A stretch of 56,521 nt of DNA from Variovorax sp. E3 (GTDB lineage: Bacteria > Pseudomonadota > Gammaproteobacteria > Burkholderiales > Burkholderiaceae_C). The stretch lies in contig NZ_MOWM01000032.1 of NCBI RefSeq assembly GCF_016082275.1, forward strand, positions 1-56,521, written 5' to 3'. Positions 30,719 to 39,552 of this stretch are shown here, piece after piece (positions within the stretch are counted from its first letter, which is position 1; each line of letters opens with the position of its first letter). Position numbers and translations under genes: made by a program. The notes beneath the pieces were generated by a model, which saw nothing but the letters and a program-made list of their open reading frames with translations, did no database searches and was not told where the DNA came from.

Positions 30719-31791
30719 TTCACTCGCTCCGACTTCTGGAAACTCTTCTGCCGCTTGAACATGCCGCGCCGATAGAAGGGAAAGAGCTGGATATAGGTGC
30801 GCAGCTTGAGCCATCGCCCGTAGAGGCCCAAGGGCTCGAACAGAACGAAGCCAATCAGCACCAACCCGTAGATCATCCCCTGCAACCCCGGCGCTTGGCC
30901 CAGGAGGGGCGGTAGAACGTCCTTGACCACTGCGATGACTTGCGGCATCGCGATCAGGAAGATTGCCCCCAGGAACACGCCATGCACCGACCCCAACCCG
31001 CCAATCACGACCATCAGCAGCAACTCGACCGACTGCAGCACGCCGAACTGGTCCGGAGAGATGAACTTCAGCTTGTGCGCATACAGCGCGCCCCCCACTC
31101 CGGCAAGCGCCGCAGAAATCGCAAACGAGAGCGTCTTGAAGCGGGCGAGATGGATACCCATACTCTGGGCCGAGATCTCCGAATCGCGGATGGCGACGAA
31201 TGCACGGCCCGTCGGGGAGCGCAACAGGTTCAGGATCGCGATGGTTGTCAGCACCGTTATTCCCAAGCACATCCAGTAAAAACTCTCGGCGGTATCCGCT
31301 CTCCAGCCAAGAATATCGGGAGCTCTGACATGAACGCCTGCATTCCCGCCAGTGACGCTCTCCCAGCGGGCAAAAACCTCTTCGACAATGAACGCAAATG
31401 CCAATGTCGCGATGCCAAGATAGATGCCTTTGAGTCGCAGCGCCGGCAGTGCGATGACGACTCCCACGGCGGCTGATATTGAAGCTGAAGCTGCCAACGC
31501 GAGCGGAAAGGGCAGGCCCGCGCTCGTCAAGGCCGCCTGCGTGTAGGCGCCAACCCCAACGAAAGCGGCGTGGCCCAGCGAGAACTGCCCGGTGAACCCG
31601 GCCAACAGCATCAGGCCGAGACCAATCACAGCGTAGATCAGCACGAAAGTCAGCTGTGCCAGCCAGTATTCGGCAAACACCCAAGGTGCTGCGATCAGGA
31701 GCACTGACAGCGCGCCATACCAGAACAGATGGCCGCCATGCTTGACAAGCCGGATGTCCTGCTCGTAGGCGGTTTTGAAGATGAACCTCAT
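30715..31791 (-). CDS. livM: branched-chain-type ABC transporter permease, LivM type
   Basis: 358 residues from 31791 (MRFIFKTAYEQDIRLVKHGG). About eight to ten hydrophobic segments, with the LivM hallmark GFTGQFSLGHAAFVGVGAYT and the EAA-like coupling region AFVAIRDSEISAQSMGI. Ends in a basic tail. Sixteen bases or so after livH. Intact. Confidence 0.9.
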   Translation of the reverse strand: MRFIFKTAYEQDIRLVKHGGHLFWYGALSVLLIAAPWVFAEYWLAQLTFVLIYAVIGLGLMLLAGFTGQFSLGHAAFVGVGAYTQAALTSAGLPFPLALAASASISAAVGVVIALPALRLKGIYLGIATLAFAFIVEEVFARWESVTGGNAGVHVRAPDILGWRADTAESFYWMCLGITVLTTIAILNLLRSPTGRAFVAIRDSEISAQSMGIHLARFKTLSFAISAALAGVGGALYAHKLKFISPDQFGVLQSVELLLMVVIGGLGSVHGVFLGAIFLIAMPQVIAVVKDVLPPLLGQAPGLQGMIYGLVLIGFVLFEPLGLYGRWLKLRTYIQLFPFYRRGMFKRQKSFQKSERVK

Positions 31792-31805
31792 CGGATGACT
31801 CTTTC

Positions 31806-32681
31806 TCAGACCTTTTTGCGGGACGCACGCCCGAACAACCCGCTGGGCCTGACGACGAGCATGGCCAGCACGACCACGTACGCAGCGATGTCCTTGATGC
31901 CTTCCGGCAGATAGAAGCCTGACAGCGCCTCGACAATCCCGATCACCAATCCACCAACGATTGCCCCGGGCAGACTTCCGAAGCCCCCGACCACAGCGGC
32001 GGGAAATGCCTTCAGCCCGATGAAACCCATGTTGGCGTGCACAAAAGTGATCGGCGCAAGCAAGAGCCCCGCCACCGTCGCCATGGCGGCGGCCAGCCCC
32101 CACACCAGGCCATTGAGCCGCTTCACGGGAATGCCCATGTAGTAGGCGGCGAGTTGGTTCTGCGATGTCGCCTGCATGGCGACTCCGAGCTTGGTGAACC
32201 TAAACATGACATACAGCAACGCGCTGAGCACGGCGGTGGCCGCGATCACGACCAGCTGTTCGACGTTAAGCACCAGTGCACCTGCAGTCCAGGCCTGGTC
32301 CTTGTAGGGCACGGGCATCGCGTGCGTCTCAGTCCCGACGTTGGGCACCATCGTGATCAGCCCTCGCGCCACGTAGCCGATGCCGATCGTGAGCATGATG
32401 ATGGAGAACGCCGGTTGACCCAGGATCGGGCGAATCACGATTCGCTCGAGCAGCACACCGAGCAGCGTCATCGCGACCACTGCCAGCAGCGAGGCCAGCC
32501 AGAACGGCAGTCCCGCCGCCACCATCAAAGCCAGGCCGCAAAAAGCCCCGAGCATCATGAATTCGCCCTGCGCGAAATTGACCGTCTCGGTGGCCTTGTA
32601 GATCAGCACAAATCCGAGCGCGATGAGACCGTAGATGCAGCCCTGCGAGATGCCGCTAACGATGATCTGAACAAACTGCAA
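31806..32681 (-). CDS. livH: branched-chain-type ABC transporter permease, LivH type (TTG start)
   Basis: 291 residues if it starts at the TTG at 32679-32681 (reading LQFVQIIVSGISQGC): homology begins there and CAGGAGA lies 8-14 bases upstream, whereas no ATG or GTG is close. Hydrophobic segments with the LivH pattern GLIALGFVLIYKATETVNFAQGE and the VGGFGSLPGAIVGGL loop. First gene of livHMGF, ligase, livK, hydrolase. The promoter region has an operator copy at 32820-32845. Confidence 0.88.
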   Translation of the reverse strand: MQFVQIIVSGISQGCIYGLIALGFVLIYKATETVNFAQGEFMMLGAFCGLALMVAAGLPFWLASLLAVVAMTLLGVLLERIVIRPILGQPAFSIIMLTIGIGYVARGLITMVPNVGTETHAMPVPYKDQAWTAGALVLNVEQLVVIAATAVLSALLYVMFRFTKLGVAMQATSQNQLAAYYMGIPVKRLNGLVWGLAAAMATVAGLLLAPITFVHANMGFIGLKAFPAAVVGGFGSLPGAIVGGLVIGIVEALSGFYLPEGIKDIAAYVVVLAMLVVRPSGLFGRASRKKV

Positions 32682-32811
32682 GCGTTGTCTCCTGAAGGTT
32701 GCCTTCCGGTCGAAGCGCGTGGGCGCAACGCCATGGCCTTGTCGAATGCTTCGTTTGTATGTGACGGCGGCTCCGACCGTGAGCGTGAAAGCACGCGTTG
32801 ACATTGACCGA

Positions 32812-32846
32812 TCGTTAAGCTATCGATCGTTCAGTTAACGACCTAT
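32812..32846. promoter_or_regulatory. TetR-type operator upstream of the liv operon
   Basis: ATCGTT (32826-32831), CAGTT, AACGAC (32837-32842) has the same spacing as the other sites; a further GATCGTTAAG lies at 32809-32818. The position is about 130-160 bases before livH. Suggests transport and catabolic genes respond to the same repressor. Between 32847 and 33300 no gene is seen. Confidence 0.55.
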
Positions 32847-33300
32847 GATCTTTTTGCCAAGTTCGCTCCCCCATCCACCCCGGCTGACGGGTCTTCCTTG
32901 GCCCGCCCTCTCCGCGTCGTCAATCGGTCAATGCATCGGCGAGCCGCTCGCGCGAGCCGCCCACTGCCGGCGAGTGGCACACCTGCACTTCCGCCCCCCA
33001 GACGAGGCCGGAGTCGCCGACGCTTGCGCCCCAGAGAATTTCGACCGCCCTCGCTACACGATCAAGCTCAACTGCGGTGATCCGAGGCGCACGGGACGCC
33101 AGAGGTTTAAGCCACGGCCATGGCGCGCCTGCGTCGCCCCCTGACCGACATCGCAGCGCGACTGCCTAGGACAGAGCATCGGGTTGTTGCTCTTCCGAGG
33201 CGCACTGCTGACGCCTCTGTCTGGCCTTCGCGACCCGGAAGAGCTCGAAAACGTTCCGTCACATTGGCGTAAGTCGGGTTGACACGGGAAAATAAATGTC

Positions 33301-33331
33301 TTAACGTTACTTCAGTTAACGATCGTTTACT
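33301..33331. promoter_or_regulatory. operator-like site upstream of the second DsbA-FadD operon
   Basis: TTCAGTTAACGATCGTTTAC carries AACGATCGTT, itself a palindrome, and shares TTCAGTTAACGA with the liv site. One arm of the arm-N5-arm pattern is weak here. It is 15-40 bases before the GTG start at 33345. Confidence 0.5.
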
Positions 33332-33344
33332 TAGAAAATACACA

Positions 33345-33933
33345 GTGAGCAAGGTTGCAGAGTTTTTCTTCGACGTGGGTAGTCCCTCGTCCTACTTGGC
33401 GTGGACCCAGCTGCCAAAAATCTGCGCCGAACACGGCGCAACGCTTGTCTACAAGCCAATGCTGCTCGGCGGCGTCTACCAGCCACGGGCAATGCCTCAC
33501 CCGCCACCATCCCGGTGAAGGGCTGGTATTTCTCGTACGACTACGCGCGCCACGCCAGGCGCTATGGGGTTCCGTTCACTGACAACCCTCACTTTCCTGT
33601 CATCACGCTTCACCTGATGCGGGCAACAATCGGTGTCCAGCTGAGGCAGCCGGAACGCTTCCAGGTCTTCCTCGCAGCGGTTTTCAAGGGGCTGTGGATC
33701 GACGCACTGAACCTCAACGACCTCGCTCTGTCGGCCAAGACGCTGGCGGACTCGGGATTTCCGCCTGAAGAGATCCAAGCCTGGTGAGCGATCCCGAGAT
33801 CAAAGCCGCGTTGAAGGCCAACACCGATGAGGCGGTGCGACGAGGTGTCTTCGGAGCGCCGACGACATTCATCGGTGAAGAGGTGTTCTTCGGTCAGGAC
33901 CGCTTCGACTTTGTCCGGGAAGCGCTGGCATAG
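33345..33933 (+). pseudogene. DsbA-family / HCCA isomerase-like protein, two frameshifts
   Basis: GTG start at 33345 (VSKVAEFFFDVGSPSSYLAW). SPSSY in place of CxxC is the HCCA isomerase pattern. The frame slips near 33481 (expected VYQATGNASPATIPVKG; one base missing in CAGCC) and again near 33780 (ALVSDPEIKAALKANTDEAV in the next frame), then GVFGAPTTFIGEEVFFGQDR and a stop at 33931. Same family as the gene at 19089 but not a close copy. The substrate is unknown. Confidence 0.8.
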
Positions 33934-34000
33934 CCTGGAACCGAGACCTGATGTCGGGGCGCGCGTTCCGACGCTTAACAACGACAGCGGAGATTCGCAT

Positions 34001-35402
34001 ATGCAGGCTCGAGCTTGGCATTCCTCCTATCCGGCAGGACTGCCGTTGGACATCGCGCTTCAGAGTGACGAGACCTTGAAGTGGCTGCTGGAGCAGACGT
34101 TCGAGAAACACGGTCCCCAACCTGCGGTGACCTGCCTGGGTGAATCGCTCAGCTATGCGGAGCTTGGACATTTCGCGCACGGACCCGCCGTCCACCTGCA
34201 GCAGGTCGGCCTTGAAAAAGCGCCCGCGTGGCGCTCATGATGCCCAATTGCCTCACGTACCCGCTGGCCCTCGCGGCCGTTTTGCGTGCAGCCCTTGTGG
34301 TCGTAAACGTCAACCCGCTCTACACGCCTCGGGAACTTGAGGCCTTGCTGGAAGATTCAGGTGCGAAGTGCCTCGTGATCGCGGAGCCGATGCTCCCGTC
34401 GGCGGAGCAGATTCTCCCGCGCGTTGCGCTTGAGAACATGGTCATCGCGCCTGTCGCGAACCTGCGTGAGGCACCGCCCCGCACCAAATCAGATGATCTC
34501 ACCAACCTTGGTCGGCCACCCGCTTCCGGCGTGCCGCGCCGAGTTCATCTGCCTATTGCCATCTCGAGCGGCCTGCAAGCCGTGCTGGAACCGGAGGAAA
34601 TTCTGCCAAGCGATCCCGCGTTCCTGCAGTACACAGGCGGTACGACCGGGGTTTCGAAGGGCGCGATCCTGACCCACCGGAGTTTCGGAGCCAGCCTGAG
34701 GCAGATACGCAGTTGGGTTCGGTTGATCCTCCCAGTCGACGGCATATCGATCGTTACGCCGCTGCTTCCCTATCACGTGTACCCCCTCGCCATGGCGCTT
34801 GCGGCGCTCGATTTGGGGGCGAACCACCGCCTTATACCGAACCCTCGCGATACAGCCGGCGTCATCGCTGAGCTCGCGCGCGAGCCGTTCGACATGCTTA
34901 TCGGCGTCAACTCCCTGTTCAACTCGCTGGTTGACGACTCAAATCTCGCAAACGTCGACTTCTCCCGTACAAGCCTGCTCACAGGTGCCGGGGCCTCGAT
35001 CCAGAAGGCAGTCGGATGGATGGTTCAGGGCGACGTCGTGCGCATGGACGAGAAGGGTTTCATGTACATCGTCGATCGCAAGAAGGACATGATCGTCGTC
35101 TCCGGATTCAACGTCTATCCCAACGAGATCGAGGCGGGGGTCGCGATGCTCCCGGGCGTCGTGGAATGTGCATGCGTCGGGGTCTCCGATCCACGCTCGG
35201 GCGAGGCGCCCCACCTCTTCGCCGTGCGCCGCAACCCTGCACTCACCACCGACGACATCGTGTCGCACTGTCGCGTCAATCTGGCGGCTACAAGATCCCT
35301 CGCCGCATCACGTTTGTGGAGAGCCTCCCCAAAGCCGCAGCAGAAAAGATCCTTCGCAGGGACTTGCGGGATGTCGCACCCCCATCCTCAGCCGGCTTCT
35401 GA
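34001..35402 (+). pseudogene. FadD-like acyl-CoA ligase, second copy, two frameshifts and internal deletion
   Basis: Starts MQARAWHSSYPAGLPLDIAL, similar to the copy at 12024. The frame slips near 34222 (EKAPAWRS; expected EKGARVALMMPN). P-loop YTGGTTGVSKGAILTH and PLLPYHVYPLAMAL are present. At about 35015, GAGASIQKAV is joined in frame to GWMVQGDVVRMDEKG, so around 110 residues with the acceptor motif are missing, although the hinge and IVDRKKDMIVVSGFNVYP follow. Another slip near 35285 precedes YKIPRRITFVESLPKAAAEK. Not functional. Confidence 0.86.
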
Positions 35403-35450
35403 TCTGGCGCACTGGCAAAGATCGCAAACTCCACACAGAAAGAGACCTTC

Positions 35451-37220
35451 ATGTTCTATCGCCCACCCACCCGTGACATCAGTTTCGTCCTTCATGAATT
35501 GCTCAATGTGGTCGACCCGCTTCGCATCGAAGATCTGGACCGGGAGACCATCGACCAAGTGATGGATGCCGCGGGCACCTTCGCATCCGAGATCATTGCA
35601 CCACTGAACAGCGTGGGCGACCGTGAAGGTTGCTCCATGCCGGCCGAAGGCGTCGTCAAGACGCCTTCTGGCTTCAAGGCCGCCTACGACAAGTACGTCG
35701 AGGCAGGATGGCCGTCGGTGTCTTGCCAGCCAGAACATGGCGGGCAAGGCATGCCAATCGTGGTGAACAACGCTTTGTTCGAGATGCTCTGCGGAGCGAA
35801 CATGGGTTGGTCTGCATATCCCGGCATGTCAAACGCCGCCTACACATGCCTGGCAGCCAATGCATCGCCTGAGCAGAAGAAGATGTACCTGCCCCACATC
35901 GCATCGGGAGCTTGGGCGGGGACCATGTGCCTGACGGAGCCCCATGCAGGGACCGACCTGGGATTATTGAGGACCCGCGCACTTCCCCAGTCCGACGGGA
36001 CGTTCTCAGTGACTGGAACGAAAATCTTCATTTCCGGCGGCGAACAGGATCTGACTGACAACATCATCCATCTTGTGCTCGCCCGGCTGCCTGATGCGCC
36101 CCCTGGCGTCAAGGGCATCTCGCTTTTCATCGTGCCCAAGTTTATCGTTGCAGTTGACGCAAGCTTGGGAACTCGCAACGCCGTGACTTGCGGGTCGATC
36201 GAGCACAAGATGGGCATTCACGGGAATGCCACGTGCACGATGAATTTCGACGGTGCGACCGGCTGGTTGCTCGGTGAACCCAACAACGGCCTTGCCTCGA
36301 TGTTCGTGATGATGAATCACGCGCGCGTGATCGTCGGCGTAAACTCGATCGGCCTCATGGAGGCGGCCTACCAGAAGGCCTTGGCCTACGCGAAGGATCG
36401 TACGCAGGGGCGCGCACCATCAGCCGCCACCCGCATCGGCGCGGCCGATCCCATCGTGGCGCATGCCGATGTGCGCCGCATGCTTCTGACGCAGAAAGCC
36501 TATATCGAGGGAACGCGTGCATTCGCTCTGTGGGCCTCGCAACTGATCGATCTCCAACATCACAGTGCAGACCCTGCCGAGCGGGCGCAAGCCGCCGAAT
36601 TGCTGGCGCTGGCCACCCCGATCGTCAAGGCATTCTCCAGCGACTTGGCCATCGAGTGCATCAGCATGGCGATGCAGGTCTACGGCGGACACGGGTACAT
36701 CTGCGAAAACCTCGTGGAGCAGCACCTGCGCGACGCCCGCATCATTCCTCTGTATGAAGGTGCGAATGGGATTCAGGCGATGGATCTGCTCGGGCGCAAG
36801 GTCGTCACCGACGGCGGGCAACGGCTGATCGCGTACCTCCAGATGATCAGCGCCTTCGCCGACTCCCAGGCAGACGCCGTGGGAATGCAGGAGATCTCCA
36901 CAGCACTCAGCGATGTTGTCGCGCTGGCGCACCGGGTTACTGTGGAGGTTTCGCAACGCGCGCGTAATAACGCCGATGAGGTCGGGAGCGCCGCTGCGCC
37001 CTTCCTGCGGCTCGTGGGCCACGTGTCGTTGGCTTGGATGTGGGCTCGCATGGCGGCGATCGGTCTGGCCAATCAAGAGAGCGAAGACAAGATATACGCA
37101 TCCAAGGTTGCCACCGCGCGCTTCTATTTCCAAAGACTTCTGCCTGAGGTGCATGGCCTGGTCTTGGCGATCTCTGCGGGCTCCTCGTGCGTAATGGAGC
37201 CCGAAGTCGACTGGCTCTAG
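35451..37220 (+). CDS. acyl-CoA dehydrogenase, long form
   Basis: 589 residues, intact. FAD enzyme that introduces the alpha-beta double bond in an acyl-CoA and passes electrons to ETF. Layout fits the roughly 600-residue family with a C-terminal extension (DmdC/FadE-like): MCLTEPHAGTDLGLLRTRA flavin contact, TGTKIFISGGEQDLTDNI, MQVYGGHGYICENLVEQHLRDARI in which YEGANGIQAMDLLGRKV carries the catalytic Glu. It follows the broken FadD by 48 bases, so probably in one transcript with it. An intact dehydrogenase in a run of broken genes is notable. Confidence 0.92.
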   Translation: MFYRPPTRDISFVLHELLNVVDPLRIEDLDRETIDQVMDAAGTFASEIIAPLNSVGDREGCSMPAEGVVKTPSGFKAAYDKYVEAGWPSVSCQPEHGGQGMPIVVNNALFEMLCGANMGWSAYPGMSNAAYTCLAANASPEQKKMYLPHIASGAWAGTMCLTEPHAGTDLGLLRTRALPQSDGTFSVTGTKIFISGGEQDLTDNIIHLVLARLPDAPPGVKGISLFIVPKFIVAVDASLGTRNAVTCGSIEHKMGIHGNATCTMNFDGATGWLLGEPNNGLASMFVMMNHARVIVGVNSIGLMEAAYQKALAYAKDRTQGRAPSAATRIGAADPIVAHADVRRMLLTQKAYIEGTRAFALWASQLIDLQHHSADPAERAQAAELLALATPIVKAFSSDLAIECISMAMQVYGGHGYICENLVEQHLRDARIIPLYEGANGIQAMDLLGRKVVTDGGQRLIAYLQMISAFADSQADAVGMQEISTALSDVVALAHRVTVEVSQRARNNADEVGSAAAPFLRLVGHVSLAWMWARMAAIGLANQESEDKIYASKVATARFYFQRLLPEVHGLVLAISAGSSCVMEPEVDWL

Positions 37221-37232
37221 GACCAGGTCTGC

Positions 37233-37514
37233 ATGTACCACTTGGCCAACCCCGCATTGGCAACGCCCGGCAAAATCGCCGCGCTGTTCCTGCCCAGTGG
37301 ACGGAAGCTCACCTTTGCGGAACTCGACGCCGAGGCAAACCGTGCCGCCAACGAACTGCTCGCCCTGTCGCTGCCGGCCGAGCGCATCGGCCTCTACTAC
37401 GTCCTGGCCTCGACGAAGCTCTCGAGCGCCGACCTCAGCTACATCGTGCGGGATGCGGACGCAAAGGTCGCAATACTGTCTTCGCGCTTGCCCGGTCAGA
37501 TCGACGCGCCCTAA
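37233..37514 (+). pseudogene. acyl-CoA synthetase, N-terminal fragment with internal deletion
   Basis: 94 residues: MYHLANPALATPGKIAALF, LTFAELDAEANRAANELL, then LPAERIGLYYVLASTKLSS. Relatives have about 20 more residues between the Glu-Arg and GLYY, so a short internal deletion is likely. The frame ends at 37512 and the protein breaks off before the AMP-binding P-loop. It begins 12 bases after the acyl-CoA dehydrogenase. The break point abuts the defence island. Confidence 0.75.
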
Positions 37515-37592
37515 AGGCGACCTATCGAGCATGAACTTGGTTTGGCTCCACTACGATATGTCCGTCAACTGGCTCGTCGCCATTGCTCACGA

Positions 37593-38957
37593 TCAGCGAC
37601 GGTGCCAATTGGTCTCATCCAGATTCACAACTTCCACAAGTGTCGACTTAGTCCGGATATCAACGGACTGCACGCGGTGGATCTCAATGCTGTCGCGGAT
37701 TAATTGCAGTGCGGGCTCTGGGTGAAAGCCTAGCGGCCTGAAAAAATACTGGGGATTGTCTGGGTGATAAAGGATCGTCGGCTGGAAATATTGGCGTGGC
37801 CCGTCCTCTTCGTATTCCCAAAGTTCCGCTTGAGCAGTAGCTTTTTCACTGTGCGCACCAATCGCTGTCGCAGCCTTGTGAAAAAGGGCGATATTCACTC
37901 CACACGCATCATGATCGCCACCGCTGCGCTGCACCGATGGGTAAACAATCCCGTCTATCGATGACGATGGATGCATCGCAAGATAGTCCGCAACAACCTG
38001 AGTGATCAGGTAGTTGTGATCCTGACTCTCAGGCATGACAGGCACGATCATCTTCTCGCTGAGCACGCGCAAGAAATCGCGCCGATGTGCCGCGAACTTA
38101 GTTGCCGGATCAAACAGGCTTGCCTCCTCTCTGAGTTGAACTTGACCGAGCAACGTGAGGTCCAGCAACTTGAGCGCTCGAATGACGGAAAACTTCGCCA
38201 CAACGACCCAACTTCCTACCGGCGGCCGCACTTCTGCGAGCGTTGTCCACACATCCGTGGCACCGTAGAACGCAGGTTGTCCGGCCGCGTTCATGCGACC
38301 GCCCGCTCCTATGCCTGCTGCTGGAGCGCCAAGGAATCGTTCTGGATGTTGCAAGGCTTCGTTCAGGCTCTTCTCGGATTGGAATACCCGCGCCCGATAA
38401 AGCGAGTCATAAGTTGATCCACGACCCGCATCGACAAGGACCGATGTCCCGTTGGCGGCGACATCTTCCGTAATGCCGCCAAACACCGATTCCATAAACT
38501 GATTGACCTTCGGATTCAGGTACCTCGCCTCACCTCGCAGACTACTCTCCATAGCTATCCAGTCTTCGCTGAGAGGTGAATCCAAGCGGGTCCTTAAAAC
38601 GAACCATGGATCCTCATCGCCGTATTGATGTTCTTCGCTATCGCTGTCGTACCACATGAACTGAAGCGTTTCCACGATCGCTTCCAGCGCATCCCGCGGT
38701 ACTTGGACAAGTTCCTGAATCGTTGTCTCCAGGTCCGTTCCAGCCGGCGTTCTGTCGAAATGCACCACAGCCATCGTTTGGCTAGAAAGCTCATAGAACG
38801 TCGCGATCACCATGTCGCACTTTTGGGCGACGAACCAGACTTCGGCGGCTGGTTGCTCTCTGTCGCAGTAGTCACAAGTATTGGCGCTAGATGCTTCGAC
38901 TAAGACGAGGCGTTGAAGAACAGGCTCTCCGATGCAAGCGGCGCAGATATAGTTCAT
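37593..38957 (-). CDS. HEPN/RES-type protein: zinc finger, HEPN-like region, RES domain
   Basis: 454 residues. N-terminal CxxC pairs (Cys5, Cys8, Cys28, Cys31) followed by an acidic helical region fit the HEPN/RES N-terminal module. From about residue 185 a RES domain: LYRARVF (Arg), GRMNAAGQPAFYGATD and LAEVRP (Arg221, Tyr231, Glu242), then GIVYPSVQR with the expected Ser. RES toxins of toxin-antitoxin systems bind and cleave or transfer on NAD; for the HEPN-fused kind this is an inference. No antitoxin (Xre-type) is adjacent. It starts 52 bases after the exonuclease gene, same strand, so probably in the CBASS transcript. Confidence 0.82.
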   Translation of the reverse strand: MNYICAACIGEPVLQRLVLVEASSANTCDYCDREQPAAEVWFVAQKCDMVIATFYELSSQTMAVVHFDRTPAGTDLETTIQELVQVPRDALEAIVETLQFMWYDSDSEEHQYGDEDPWFVLRTRLDSPLSEDWIAMESSLRGEARYLNPKVNQFMESVFGGITEDVAANGTSVLVDAGRGSTYDSLYRARVFQSEKSLNEALQHPERFLGAPAAGIGAGGRMNAAGQPAFYGATDVWTTLAEVRPPVGSWVVVAKFSVIRALKLLDLTLLGQVQLREEASLFDPATKFAAHRRDFLRVLSEKMIVPVMPESQDHNYLITQVVADYLAMHPSSSIDGIVYPSVQRSGGDHDACGVNIALFHKAATAIGAHSEKATAQAELWEYEEDGPRQYFQPTILYHPDNPQYFFRPLGFHPEPALQLIRDSIEIHRVQSVDIRTKSTLVEVVNLDETNWHRR

Positions 38958-39009
38958 GAATAGTTGTTGAGCGACAGCGGCGCGCCGCGCCGAGAGGTGT
39001 GCCAGCGCG

Positions 39010-39552
39010 CTACTTCCTTTGCTGAATCAGCCGGAACAGTTCAGCCTGATACTGGGCGTCATGCAACGCTTCGTGATCGCCCTTCAGCGTGGGATGCAAC
39101 GCTGCAGCGATTTGGCTGGACCTTGTGTCTGCCCACCTACTCCCAAATGCCCCCATGTACATCGATTTGATGTCGAGCGCGGCAAAGCCGAAAGGATTTT
39201 CTCCCAGATAGCGATGGAAGTAGTAGTTAACAAAGGACCAGTCGAACGGTGCGTTGAATCCAACGAAGACCGGCAAGGCATCAGGCCCCGCGACTCTGAG
39301 CACCCAGGCCCTGAACTCCAGCATGGCAGTTACAGGCTCAAGTCCATCGCTCTCTAGTCTGTCCAAAGAGAGACCCGTGACCTCCAGTGCCTTTGGATCT
39401 GCATTACGCGTGGTCGGCTTCAGCTCGCATGAAAACGTTTGGCGCAAGTCGTAAACATCACATGCGCCAATAGTGAGGAGACTGAACTCACCCGGGATGG
39501 GTCCCGACGTTTCAACGTCTACCGATAGAAAGACCTCGCGATTGCTGCTCAT
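39010..39552 (-). CDS. cap18: DEDDh 3'-5' exonuclease, Cap18-like
   Basis: 180 residues. DnaQ-fold exonuclease: VDVETSG with Asp12 and Glu14, [15 protein letters not shown] with Asp104, and [15 protein letters not shown] with His160 and Asp165, i.e. a full DEDDh set. Short stand-alone exonucleases of this type are known as the Cap18 accessory protein in type III CBASS, and here it overlaps the effector stop (ATGA). It may trim foreign DNA or nucleic acid ends. The symbol rests on context and motifs. Confidence 0.8.
   Translation of the reverse strand: MSSNREVFLSVDVETSGPIPGEFSLLTIGACDVYDLRQTFSCELKPTTRNADPKALEVTGLSLDRLESDGLEPVTAMLEFRAWVLRVAGPDALPVFVGFNAPFDWSFVNYYFHRYLGENPFGFAALDIKSMYMGAFGSRWADTRSSQIAAALHPTLKGDHEALHDAQYQAELFRLIQQRK

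Noticed and set aside
30719..31936. Upstream extension of the livG frame into a 671-codon frame
   Set aside because: The extension overlaps livM on the same strand in another frame and has no homology; the ATGA overlap fixes the start at 30718.
11636..37514. Assignment of the cluster to steroid, terpene or phthalate breakdown
   Set aside because: Ligases, FadB, thiolase, HCCA-like and NPD-type proteins occur in many pathways; no pathway-specific ring enzyme such as a Rieske oxygenase or ring-cleavage dioxygenase is present.
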